A DNA stretch of 64,000 nt from Spirodela intermedia. Taxonomy: Eukaryota > Streptophyta > Magnoliopsida > Alismatales > Araceae. The notes beneath the pieces are model-generated. The model ran no database searches. It saw nothing but the letters and a program-made list of their open reading frames with translations, and was not told where the DNA came from. Where the stretch lies: contig LR746268.1 of NCBI GenBank assembly GCA_902729315.2, positions 5,625,501-5,689,500 on the forward strand. Reading direction: 5' to 3'. A program made the translations under genes and the position numbers. Below are positions 47,201 to 59,351 of this stretch, piece by piece. Position 1 is the stretch's first letter. Every line of letters starts with the position of its first letter.

Positions 47201-49689
47201 ATCAACGGCCAGATTTCAATATGCAAGTCTCCAAGCAGTTTGGAGAAAGATCGTGACAGTTCGCCGGAAATTTCTTCTACTGCGTTGACTGCAAATGAAA
47301 GAGAACAGATTTTTTCTTTTGCCGAGTTCGAATGTGGGCCTGAAATTTTTTCTGCTTATTCGAGAGCAGGTGGTCGCCTCCAACGATTTCATTCCTTCAG
47401 TTCTTATCAGAACATAAGAATCGGTGGTCCTGAAGGAGCGGGCACTCCAGTGTTTTTATTGAAAAGATCTAACAGCGATAAAGGACCTGCTGCTCAAGAC
47501 AGGCCCCTTATTGCTGACAGGACGCTATGTGGAGAGCCATCGTCATCAGCTTTCCTTCTGAGTTCGCCAAGGCAGGAGGATGGCTTTCTAAAGAGCCATT
47601 TCAGCTGTTCTGAAGATGAGACGAAGGGTGCAGACGTTGACTTGAGTGCAGGCCCTCAGAGCACTCTGATGTCTCCCTCTGCTGCTCAAGACGGGCCCCT
47701 TATTGCTGACAGCACGCTGTGTGGAGAGCCATCTTCATCAGCTTTCCATCTGAGTTCGCCAAGGCAGGAGGATGGCTTTCTAAAGAGCCATTTCAGCTGT
47801 TCTGAAGATGAGACGAAGGGTGCAGACGTTGACTTGAGTGCAGGTCCTCAGAGCACTCTGATGTCTGCCTCTGCTGCTCAAGACGGGCCCCTTGTTGCTG
47901 ACAGCACGCTGTGTGGAGAGCCATCTTCATCAGCTTTCCATCTGAGTTCGCCAAGGCAGGAGGAAGGGTTTGTAAAGAGCCATTTCAGCTGTTCTGAAAA
48001 TGAGACGAAGCGTGCAGACATTGACCTGATTGCCGGTCCTCAGAGCACTCTGATGCCTCTCTCTGCTGCTCAAGACGGGCCCCTTATTGCTGACAGCACG
48101 CTGTGTGGAGAGCCATCTTCATCAGCTTTCCATCTGAGTTCTCCAAGGCAGGAGGAAGGGTTTGTAAAGAGCCATTTCAGCTGTTCTGAAGATGAGACGA
48201 AGCGTGCAGACATTGACCTGATTGCCGGTCCTCAGAGCACTCTGATGCCTCTCTCTGCTGCTCAAGACGGGCCCCTTATTGCTGACAGCACGCAGGGTGG
48301 AGAGCCATCGTCATCAACTGTCGATCTGAGTCCACCAAGGCAGGCGGAAGACTTCCTAAAGGGCCAGTTCAGCTGTTCTAAAGATGAGACGAAGGGTGCA
48401 AGCGTTTCCCCGAGTTCAAGTCCTCAGAGCACTCATATGTCTCTCTCTGGGGCTTCGAGGAAATCACAGGTCTTAGATCCGGTTCATATGAACAGCAGTG
48501 AAGCAGAGGTTGGTGGTTCCGTAGAGTTATCAACATTAAACCCTCATGGAACTGTTCCTGACGAGAGCCACAGAATACTAATTTCTTGCCCCTTGGAGTT
48601 GATGAATGAGACAGAGAACACTATCGGAGACCACATGCCCGCTTCAGATGCTCTGAATGATGAACATCTCCCTTCATCGGTGAATGCTGAAGGTGCTTCA
48701 CAAGATCAAGCGCCAACTGCATTAGATTCCTGTCCAAAAGAGGTAGATGAGACAGTTAATGGTAGTCCACATAATGTTGGCGCTCCTTCTGAACCTCCCC
48801 TCCAGAGTTCATCCGGTGCATTACCGGGTCGTGTAGATGCTGATGAAAATTTCATGTGTCTACCAATCGAGAGGGATGTTTCTCAAAGCTTGAGTTGTAC
48901 TACCGAGTCGTCTCGTACTTATTCTCTTTTGGAGGAGACTGACGGCATTGTTCATCCTGATCGTATGCAAGGTATGCTTTCCCTACTCTTCATTTCCCCT
49001 TTTTTCTGTCATGTTTCAGGTTCATTCATTTCTCAAAACGAATAATTGTAAACTTGAGAGACACACTGCCCGAGAAGAAATCTAAATTACCCGAAACAAA
49101 GTTGCTTCCCTCACCCTTCATAATCCCATCCTCCCTTCCGCGTTTGCTCATGAAAGCTGCTGTTCTTCGTATCTGATACCGCCAGATTTTTTTTCTTTGC
49201 TTTCTTGGATTTTGTGTGGGTTTTTCATCTCGGACTCGGCTCGAACTTCAGATTTATTTATTGATGACAGGCGAAACGGGCGTCATGGTCGAGGCCCCCG
49301 TAGGAAACAAGACCAGATGCTTAACTCTGGAAGAGGCGACAGACACCATACTATTCTGTAGCTCTATCGTTCAAGATCTTGCCTTCCAGTCCGCTGCCAT
49401 TGGGATGGAGAAAGAGCACTCATCTCCCCAAGAGGATTATCGGCCCACCGTTGCCTCGCCAGAGAAGCCTGCATCCGACGAAAGGTCGCCCCGAAGAAGC
49501 ACGACGAAGTCCACGAAGGCCCGAAGAAAGATCTCTGAGATGGATGCGAAGATCATGGCTGCGGAGCCAGGAAGCAACGGGAAAATACACAAATTCTCAC
49601 CTTCGAAGGCCGAGCCTCCCGACAAGGTCGGCCATGCGAAGCCGCTGAAGCAGGATTCGTCGAAGATGTGCAGTTGCACCGTGATGTAG
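44298..49689 (+). CDS. BPP-like basic serine/proline-rich protein (putative microtubule-associated)
   Basis: Six exons (44298-44478, 44574-44673, 45136-45259, 45382-46071, 46520-48971, 49271-49689) join in phase to 1321 residues. Family marks are MPPSPSMSSSRRE, KEDDLALFKDMQLRERDEFL, WLLTPPETPLFPSLDDDEP, a long basic S/P/R-rich region, SSGDDNEDSLRSV, and near the end KTRCLTLEEATDTILFCSS. These match the Arabidopsis At2g40070/At3g09000 family (BASIC PROLINE-RICH PROTEINS), reported to bind microtubules and shape cell growth. Exon 5 carries five tandem 64-residue units (47489-48448) that I do not recall in other members. The protein ends KMCSCTVM, a CaaX-like motif that would allow prenylation and membrane attachment. 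The product is mostly disordered outside the short conserved blocks. Confidence 0.9.
47489..48448 (+). repeat. Five in-frame 192-bp coding repeats
   Basis: Units start at 47489, 47681, 47873, 48065 and 48257, each 64 codons, reading AAQDGPLIADSTLCGEPSSS and then a SPRQE...FSCSEDETK segment. Units 1-2 and 3-4 pair by sequence (ADVDLSAG versus ADIDLIAG), suggesting stepwise duplication. The fifth is the most diverged. Confidence 0.97.
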
Positions 49690-50064
49690 AGGGTTTCCTT
49701 TATTCTCTTTCTCATTAGCACGTATGTAGATTGATGATGTCCTCCTCTCATGTCTTCGTCGGTGGCCGTTGACTTCCGCGCCTTCCATTCTTTACCACCG
49801 TCGGTGGTCATCTGCAGTCAAGCATCTGTTAATCCTGATAGAAGGATTCGAGCAGTCTTCGGTGGTGCGGTTCTTTTTTTTTTTTTTTGAAGGAATTCTT
49901 TTGATGTGTTACGCGACGGTGATCTTACCGTAGAGTGCAGTGGCCGAGCCCGACCTTTTGGCGGGAAAAGGTATAAATTAGAAAGAGGCGGGAAACGCCT
50001 CCGGCGAGCGCGTCGATCATCGCCTGTTCTTTTGGTGTCGTCTTCGACTGGCGGAGGTCCCGGC
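49690..50064 (+). promoter_or_regulatory. RECQ5 promoter with E2F-like sites
   Basis: Only 375 bp separate the BPP-like stop codon from the RECQ5 start, so the promoter lies within or beside the neighbour's 3' UTR. TTTGGCGGGAAA (49957-49968) is a near-consensus E2F site, TATAAATT follows at 49972-49979, and GGCGGGAAA recurs at 49987-49995. The pattern suggests S-phase expression, fitting a DNA helicase. Confidence 0.6.
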
Positions 50065-53000
50065 ATGAAGTCCGATTCCGACTCGGACGGTTCTCACGTC
50101 TCCGCCACGCCGCCGAGGGGGTCTCCGCCTCCGCCGCCGCCTCCGCGGCGCGCGCCACGACCGCTCTCCGCCGCGCCGCCGGGAGAGCAGCGGCGACCAC
50201 CGTCGGCTGTGTCGGCGCCTGTTAAGCGCAAATCGGTATCGAAGGTGGGAGCTCCGTCCAAGTGCAAGAAGTATGAAAAGCCGAGGGAGAGGTCCAAATC
50301 TGCCATTCATGATTTGTCAGATTCTTTTCTATCCTCCCCCGACTGTTCGAGGCTTCCTTTCGCCCCCGTGAAGATTCCAAATTGGAATAACCCTGCCGCC
50401 TCCCTCTCGAGCTCCGTTATCTCTCGGAAACCTTCTTTTGACCCGGCGAGATTTGAGCAAGTAGAGATCAATGGGGGCAATTGCCTTGATCCTGTTAAGC
50501 TTGGGAAGGATGGGATCACGGGTGGCAACAGCTGCGCAAATGATCTTGTTGATGAAGTTTCCCTCGGTTTATTTCGATGCCACGGTCCGGAAACTAGTGT
50601 TAGAGATAGAAAAACTAACAATAGCCAGATCGACAAGGATCTCTTCACAAGCACGGGCATTTCACCTACTGTGGCGGCTTGCCCCGAGAAAGGTAACTCA
50701 GAAGATGAGATTATTGGTGCTGGCCGTGCGGTAAGTCATCGCATAGACGAAGGCTCTAGAGAGGTGCATCATGAGCTGTCGCCCATCCGAAGCGGTGCCA
50801 GAGTTGCGAAAGCACACCCTAACTGGATTAGTGGGCCTTCCGGAATGACCATGACGGAGACACCTAAACGCTTCAAATTCTCAAACGAAGGAAACTTCGT
50901 GAAACTAAACCTGAACACTTATGGCCGGAAAAAGTTCAGATATCGAAACGGAAAGAGAAAGTTTGCTGTTTCACGATTTTCAAGATCCCGCAGGAAAGCA
51001 CCGGATGTGAAACCTGGAGGGGTTGCTGAAGCAGGATCGTACCGTTCAGAAATGGACTCTTTTGATTCAGATACGCTGTTGAGGCAAGAGGGAAGCGTAA
51101 AATGCAGCGGAGGTATAGTGGAGGAGGCTATCCTTGCCGTTCGAGAGGATCAATCTGATGAAAATCTGCAGAAACTTTTGAAATTGACCCACGGTTATGA
51201 TTCATTCCGAGAAGGGCAGCTCACAGCTGTAAAACAGATTTTAGAGGGAAAATCAACAATGCTTGTTCTGCCAACTGGTGCGGGGAAGTCTTTGTGCTAT
51301 CAGGTATATTCTCTCTGCCTAGTTGATTCTTATCTCTGGAGTTAACATCAGGTGAACTACGCTCTGCCGTTGAATAAAGACCCGGCACTTTATCAACTTT
51401 CTTACTATTTAAATAAAGTTGCTTGTGTCCTTGTGGTTGACAGCTTCCTGCTTTGATATTACCTGGTTTAACTTTAGTCATCAGTCCTTTGGTTTCATTG
51501 ATGGTTGATCAAATTAGGCAGCTGCCTCCTTTAATTTCTGGTGGTCTCCTCTGCAGCAACCAGGTGACTTTCATTCTTATCAGTCTCTGTATCAGTATTT
51601 CTGCTTTTATCTTGAAGATCTGCTTATCAGACATGGTTTCCTGTTTTAGACAATTGAGGAAGTTAATGAAACGCTCGATCAAATTCTTCATGGAAGACTG
51701 AAGGTAAATCTCAAAAGGCTTATAGCTGGGTTACTTTTCTCATAATTGTGAAGAATTAAAGAAAAGATATATTCATACATAGAAATCTGCTCTACCTTGT
51801 TTATACTTGTTTCATATACTCATAGGGTTTTTAGTAATTCAGTTTGGCCTTCTTGGGCAATACCTGTACGTCTTTTCCATGTGGAGTTGACACACTCTAT
51901 CAGAAGTTCGTCCAATTTTTTTTTCTTTTTTCTGGACTGTAGTTTCCCTCTCGTTTGGCCCTACCTTATTCTTTTCAGATGTTTTTATAATATTCTGCAT
52001 TCCAGAACTCAAATGCCATTGACCTATATCTATATTTGCATTGTCAATGTTATGCGTTATTCCTTTGTGACACTCCATGCATAATGTTATTCGGATGGAT
52101 CTTTTTATCAGTTCTTGCTTTCATTTTTTCTGGTTTCAGCACGTTCCTGTTTTACTTGTTTTCCTTTTTCTTCTCCTTCTTCCTATTTCTTGATATAGCT
52201 GTCAACTTATTAATGATATTCACATGCAGATTTCTATGTATAAATATATCTTTTCTTTAATTCTTCACAATTATGGAAAATCTGCAGGATGGTAGCTGCT
52301 AACATACTTGCTATTTTTTTGGATTTATGCTTCAGGTACTTTTTGTTTCTCCTGAGAGGTTTACAGATTCAAAATTCTTAGGAATATTTGAGGATGGTCC
52401 AGCTATATCACTTATAGTTGTTGACGAAGCTCATTGCCTCTCAGAGTGGTTAGTAGATCTTTCTGCATTTTTTTGACACAGACTATTGAGGCCGAATAGA
52501 TATCCACTTCTCATTTATCCGATTCCTTAAAATCTCATCGGGATGTTCAAGTGCACTATTTTTTCATTGTCTGAGACGTTCTGTAATTTACCCCCGCAGA
52601 ATTGTATTTTTTTGTGTTCTCAGTGATCTTTAGGTATTCTGTACGAAATCGTTTTGCAAATGTTTTGAAAATTTATTTTTCCCACTGTTTGACAGGTCTC
52701 ACAACTTCCGGCCATCATATTTGAGATTGAGGTCATCACTATTTAAAACAAAGCTCTCCGTTGATTGCGTCCTTGCAATGACTGCAACTTCAACAACTCA
52801 AACCTTGGATGATATAATGCGCTCTCTGGACATCAAACCTTGCAATCTTATTCAAACATGCAATATGAGGGAAAATTTAGAGCTCCATGTAACCATGAGT
52901 GGAAACAGGCACGTATTATTTTTGGGTTTGTTTTAGTTTTTTTTTCTTGAAGCTCACTTCTCAAAAATTACATAGGTTGAAGGATTTATTGGCGTTGTTA

Positions 53001-56000
53001 AAGTCTTCACCTTTGAATGAAGTGCGGAGTATCATTGTATATTGTAAATTTCAGGTTCGTCTTCTTACCTCCAAAGTTTAACAGTATTGTGATGGGTATC
53101 TACTTACTATATAACCATCTGCAAGTTCGAGTCAGTTTTCATCATTTCTATTGTGTGACACATGTCTCTTAGAAGCTTGAAACATATCCTGCATTAGTTG
53201 CTATAGGTTTACCCAATGAATCCTTGTGCATGATTCCAGATGGGCCCGCGTATTGTTGGTTTATCAGTGTGCATGAACCCACTTTGTAGCTGGGCATACA
53301 TTTGTGCGCCTTTGTGATGCGTTTGGGTGCCATTTGTCATCTGCTTTATACTTAGACTAATGTTCCATCTTACTGATTAGTAGTTGTGTGACGAACGTCA
53401 TACAAGCTTTGTACATGCTTGAGCTTGGTAGATATTGTACCACCACTCTTTTCTGATTTTCAAAACAAAACTGATAAGATCACAGAGAACATCGCGGAGA
53501 ACATGTGCTTTCACCATTTTCACCTTCAAGAGTTCTATATGTGGAAGCTGTAGTCTCTTCATACTTCAAATTAAGGTGCACATGGTTTCAAGTTGCCATT
53601 TTTTTGTTGTCCGTTGAAAATACGATCATGTAATTTATATGTAATGAGTCGGCTCACAACAGCTTCTCCCCTTATCAAAAATTTTAAGGCAACCTAGGCG
53701 ATGGTTTATTATATTTTTGTTAAGGTGACAAGGCAAAACTACTTGATGATGCCTTTTTTTAAATGTGTCTTTCATTCCTTTTTTCTAAAATATTACTTCT
53801 TAATATCTGATAAGCAGGAAAAAATGTACTATTCCACTTGATTCTAAAATTTCAAAATTAATTACGCGCATTAAAGCTCCATTAATGACATAAATAATGC
53901 TCGTGAAATTAAATCCTGAAAGAAACTACTTCCATTCAACATCTGAAGGAATATTTTCTGTCTGACAGCCTTGTGCAGTCTCATGATGGACTTTCTTCTC
54001 TTACGGAACTTCCTCATCAGACTGCTGTTAATGCAAATCCTTTCAAGGTTGGAGAATATAGAAAAGTATTAAGTAGAGTCCAAACTCAGATTGAATTTAC
54101 CTCAGTGGGCGCTGGGCTTATAAACCATGTGGACAGCAGGGGTTACTCATGGCCTGCCACTCCTTGCCATATCTTCCCGGAGATTTTTTCATCCAATCTA
54201 GCTGAGCATGCTTGTTTGCTTGCGCTTAACATTTTTATATTCCATTCAGTTTATGTTCATTTTGAAAAAATTTCACTGGTTCTTGAAGTGTACACTCCTT
54301 AATTCGATCGTCGTAAAGATCACCGTATCTTGGAACTGTTTTTTTGTGTCATCCCGCTGTTGTGTGGTGATTGTCTCTAACATTGGATTTCTTTTTATTA
54401 CTGCATTGTTTGCGATAACTCTATCATCATCATTTTTAATGTGTTCCTGCTACAGTCTGAAACTGATCTGGTCGGCAGCTATCTTTGTGATAATGGTATT
54501 CCTGCAAGGGTGAGTCAATTCACTGGGGGTTCCAGTTTATTTCATGCCGCAGTATTTAATGTATAAAATATTTGATTAATTCTTTGCTACTAATGTGACC
54601 AAACTTCTTGCTTTATAGAGTTATCACAGTGGGATTCGGGCAAAGAATAGAAGTCGCACGCAGGAACTATTCTGTGCAAATAAAATACGAGTGGTAAGAC
54701 AATCTACCCCATTGATGTTATTGATCAGCTTAAAATTTTTCATGGTTGACGTCTTAGGATTATTTCTCCTGTCCAAGGGAAGAACAACGGTAGTTCACCT
54801 GTTTCGGTAACTTTCTTTCTTATTTGTTTTCTTTTAGGTCGTGGCAACTGTAGCGTTTGGCATGGGTCTCGATAAACGCGATGTTGGAGCAGTATGTCCA
54901 CATTATATATTCTGCTCAGCATTATTTTCCATGCATTGTCCCTCAGTTTGTTTGTTCAGATCATATAGTTATCTAGGGTCTTTCATCCCCCATATTTTGC
55001 TGTGTGCTAAAAAACCTAAAAATGGCATTATGATTTTATATTTTCAGGTGATTCATTATAGCCTACCAGAAAGCTTAGAAGAATATGTACAGGTGGTCTT
55101 TGATATTCGGCAGCAGTTACCACATACATGGATCTGGTTTCTGAGTCGGCATCATGGAACAGTGGATTGAATGAAATCTGATTTTGTAGGAAACTGGACG
55201 TGCTGGAAGAGACGGGAGACTTTCTCTTTGCCATCTCCTCCTCGATGATAACACATACTACAAACTTCGTAGCCTTCTTTACAGGTTCTGGCAAATTATT
55301 TTCCATCATCTTCAGTCTCATGTATCAGTGTAAGGCAAATAACATTATCTCGGTTGTTGTGCTTAGTGATGGTACCGATGAATATGCAATGAATAGACTT
55401 CTCTGCCAAATTTTTGATTACAAGATCAATTCACCTGGAAATATTTGCTCCTTAGTTAAAGAATTCGCAGCTCGGACCTTTGATATGAAAGAAGAGGTTT
55501 TTTTTTACTCTCATCCACATTCGAAACAGTATTTCATTTCTGCGTGGATAATTTTTTATTCGCATAGCAATTTTGATTTAAAGTGAAAAGCAAGCATTTT
55601 CTGGTGGCAGGTGATATTAACCGTACTAACACAGCTGGAGTTAGGTGAAGTTCAATATATACGTCTACTTCCACCAACTAATGTCACGTGTACACTGCAA
55701 TTTCACAAGGTCGGTGCTCCGCCATTTTAAGAATAAGTAATTTTTATTTTTTTTTCCTATGCCACGCGCAAGCTTGTCTGTTGAGATCGGGAAAGGAGGT
55801 GGCGGTGCAATAGTGACCTCATTTGGACCAGACAATGAGACAGTCTTTTGTGTCCAGGTGAAGATTCATGTAACAGGAAAAAGATTTCCCTTTACTTATC
55901 TGTAGAGTTATGTGGCCATGGAAAAGAGATTAAATGGAACAGAATTGACTTGGTGGTAGAGTCGCAGAAATGTTTCTTACTGCATACTTCCCATGTTGTT

Positions 56001-58682
56001 ATAATTCGGATAACTTTGATACATCTTTTACTAATCCTTAAAACGTATTCGTTTATTTGCTGTCTAATCACTTTTCTTTTCATTTATATTGCACATAACC
56101 TATACTGTTAATTTTTTTATCATTAGGAACAATGTGTTTGATTGACTTCCTTTTATGAAAAATTCTTGTTGCAGAGTTCTCCCAGTTTACTTTCTGGTAA
56201 GAGCATTGTCGTTGCAGCAATTTTAAAAAAGTGAGTCTTTTTGCGATATGAATTGTTTGGCATTAAATGGTGACTTCGGTTTTAAATCTCTGTTTGTCTG
56301 TCTGTCTATCTCTCTCTCTCTCTCTTGCTCTCTGGTGAATCGCTTCAGATCCGAAGCCAAGCAAGGGCACTATATCTTTGATATACCCACTGTAGCAAAT
56401 AGTACGAGAATAACGGCTATCGAGTTATTAAATCATCTCCAAAAGCTCAAGGTATGGTTGATCAATTTTTTGCGATTCTTATGAATATTTTGCTTACGGC
56501 AGTTGTATTTGCATTGATTAGTGTTAAAGAATCATGCATTCTCTTCGATTGCGATACTTAAAATCGGAAACCAGAATTAAACCTGTCTCATATGGTCCAA
56601 GCTTCAGTTTCAATTAATTCTGACCAGTTCTAAGCAAACCGCTTACTCTTGATCCTGTTCTTAGTGTTCCTCTACGAACTACAAGATTTTCATACTTTAC
56701 TCATATTTGTCCATCAGCGCGTTATTTGGCCTTACTTTTTGGTTCTCAAGTGAGGTCAAGATCTTTTTTGTCAGTCTGTACTACAGAGGAACAAATTGTT
56801 AAAAACTGTGGACACTTCCAACGAAGTCGGCAGTTTCATAGGAAGTTTCAGTCAGCCAGCTACATTAAAAATGACGATTTCTCCAAGAAAAATTAAAAAT
56901 CAGCGTCCAGTGGTCAGACCTACTTTACTTTTAAAAGATACGCCGCGAAGTAAATGCTTCATGCATTTTTATTTTTAAACGTTTTGTTTTTTAATAACTT
57001 TTAAAAAGGCCTCCCAAAACTTTATAAATGTACGATTATTTACAGATCGTTCATTTCAGTCCTTTCCTGCTGCAAACTTATTGCTCCCCCGTTTTATTGA
57101 TAACAGATTCAATGCTCCCTCTGTTTGGAGGAAGCTGTTACCTACAATTCAATGTGTTGCCATCACCAAGTCATCACAAAATAAGGAAAAAAAAAACTAA
57201 TATTTATAAATTTCCCTTGCCACGTTACTTTGTAATAAACCGTAACACCCAAAAAAAACAAAACAACAACAACAACAACAATAAGGCTACCGTGTTAATG
57301 AGTTCAGAGGGCTATGAAATTTTGCATTTTTCATTGGTCCAGTTACCGGTCAATCTGCATGAGGTGTGATGCTCCTAGCCAGGGAACCGAGCACTCGAAT
57401 CTACTTCATGGAAATCAATTTAGAAGTCTTGTCATTATTTATCATCTCACGTCAGATAAAACTGACTAACCCTCTTCCTTCTCATTCCTTGTGAATTCCC
57501 CAAATGCTTCATTGATGGTTCGCACGTGTATTTCAATCATAATTATTTTCCATTCATGTAAACACCAAGAGCTTGTCCTTGCAACACCCGCTAAATGCCT
57601 GGATACCATGCCTTCTGTCTGAATATTGATGCTCCTCCCATGGAATATTATGTTGCCTACTTGAAAGCATCGTGGGATACCCCTATTTTGCTGCCTTCTT
57701 CAGTCGCCACCGGATATCCTATGATCTCTTGGTTTTCTTTCTCTGGTCGCTGTTCTCATCCTTCTGTATGATGTCCTTTCGTGTAAATATTCAGTCCTCG
57801 GGGGAAATCACTTATGAAACTAAGGATCCGGCGTTTTACTACGCGATTATGAAAAGACCAGAGGACATAGTCTCCCTTTCGACCGACCTGACGAAGTGGC
57901 TCTGCCTGGTCGAAATCTGCAAGGTACGTGGATGGTTCAGACTAATCCATAGAGCAAATCCACACTTCATCTTACCATGTCTGCTAACAGATACGCAAGT
58001 TGGACGCCATGTTCGGGGCGGCAATGTTCGCCGCCAAAGAGTGCAAGAGAACCGGTGGCTGCTCGTCTTCTTTGCACTCAGAATGCATGCGGAAAAGGAT
58101 TCTCGACTACTTCGCGAGGGGCGGTGGACTCTCTCAAGACCCGCCGCTGACCATGGAAACAAAGAGCAGGTCAGCAATGTTCTTTCTTTTCTCGACCACC
58201 TCCAGTAAAACCCCTTTCACCCCACCCATTAAAAATCTCGCTGAAGCTGTTTCACCGTGAACTTGCAGCCCATTTCTTCGAGCAGATATAAAGGTGAGTT
58301 GCGTCCATTTCCTTGAGAGACGTCCGCTATGGGAAGCCAAATCTTCCCTCGTCTACCCATCGTCGGAGAAGTCAACATTCCTGCCTGCAACAGGTGTTTC
58401 TGCAGAGCAACCCGCACGTTAAGTTCACGCCGCGAGCGGTGGCGAGGATAATGCACGGCATCCCCAGCCCAGCCTTTCCCTACGCGACCTGGTCAAACAC
58501 CCATTTCTGGTAACCTCCTCCGACAGGACCCGTTGCCACAAGGTTTACTGGGCGTTTCTCACGTTTAAAGTTGTGTTCGCTCCTTCTGCAGGGGCCGGCA
58601 TTCACAGGTTGACTTTCCCGCCGTCATGAGAGCTGCCGCCGTGGAACTCATCAGCATGCCCGGCAGAGGGGGAGCCGTCTAG
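50065..58682 (+). CDS. RECQL5: RECQ5-type DNA helicase
   Basis: Twenty exons join in phase to 1022 residues: 50065-51303, 51444-51563, 51650-51703, 52336-52448, 52696-52908, 52976-53054, 54456-54509, 54619-54693, 54838-54891, 55048-55092, 55190-55284, 55367-55496, 55611-55709, 56175-56230, 56349-56451, 57795-57923, 57991-58169, 58269-58293, 58394-58509, 58592-58682. The start [18 protein letters not shown] matches Arabidopsis RECQL5; the frame is open further upstream, but across the E2F/TATA region. A disordered N-terminus leads to GYDSFREGQ (motif 0), Walker A TGAGKS (404-409), DEAH (501-504), SATATs-type motif III (AMTATS), and GRAGRDGR (motif VI). The tail includes [14 protein letters not shown] and ends soon after HFWGRH. 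RecQ helicases unwind 3'-5' in recombination and repair. All introns are GT-AG except 52909-52975, which is GC-AG. Confidence 0.95.
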
Positions 58683-59351
58683 CGTCATCCGTACTTCCCT
58701 TGGCTGCCACCGTGTAACATCGGCTGCGTTCGAAGGAAATGTGTATATTTTCGCGCATTTTACCTGTTTAAAGTATATATATATAATAATAATAATAATT
58801 AAAAATAGTTTTACGACTATTTTTGGAAGTGGAAGACGGGGGTCGGTGTAAGAACTGCCAATCGTACAACTTGCTGAGGGTTTAGGATATAATAATGCAC
58901 AAAAATTTGGGAAATATTATTTCAATAAATGATTCATAGACAAAAAAAGTGCTGAGTTGGTGGGGCCGGTGCCAGCAGCTGCTTGCCGCGAAATGGAGCT
59001 GGCTCGGGCCCAGTCTTTGCCCATGTCGAGATCGCTATTTGGACGGTGGAGATCGTGTTACCGTGTACTTCCGGTGCACGTGACCCACTTTGGCGCTCAG
59101 GGAGTGGAGATTCCGGTTTCCCCTGGGGACCGGGAGCATATTCTCTCTCGCTCCGGCGCCGCCGAGCGGACCGTTTGGCGTTCTTTATATGAGGGAAGGC
59201 ATCGAGCGAGTCTAGAAGATCTCGGCGGTTGAACGCTGGAAGGTTGCTCTGCCGAGGAAGCAGCCTCGTCATTGTCGTTTCTTCAGCAGCGCTAGCGGGA
59301 GCTGCTGCAGAAGGAGGAAGGGTGGGGAGGTGGCGGAGGAAGGTTTCTGCG
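58683..59351. other. RECQ5 3' flank and DUF212 gene promoter
   Basis: A short TA/TAA repeat lies at about 58775-58800. GGGCCGG and CGGGCCCAG (about 58961 and 59005) are possible site II-like elements before the DUF212 start. Frames across 58934-59350 on both strands show no family match. Confidence 0.4.

Noticed and set aside
49906-50064. In-frame extension of RECQ5 upstream of 50065
   Set aside because: The extension runs across the E2F/TATA motifs, and the family N-terminus starts exactly at [11 protein letters not shown].
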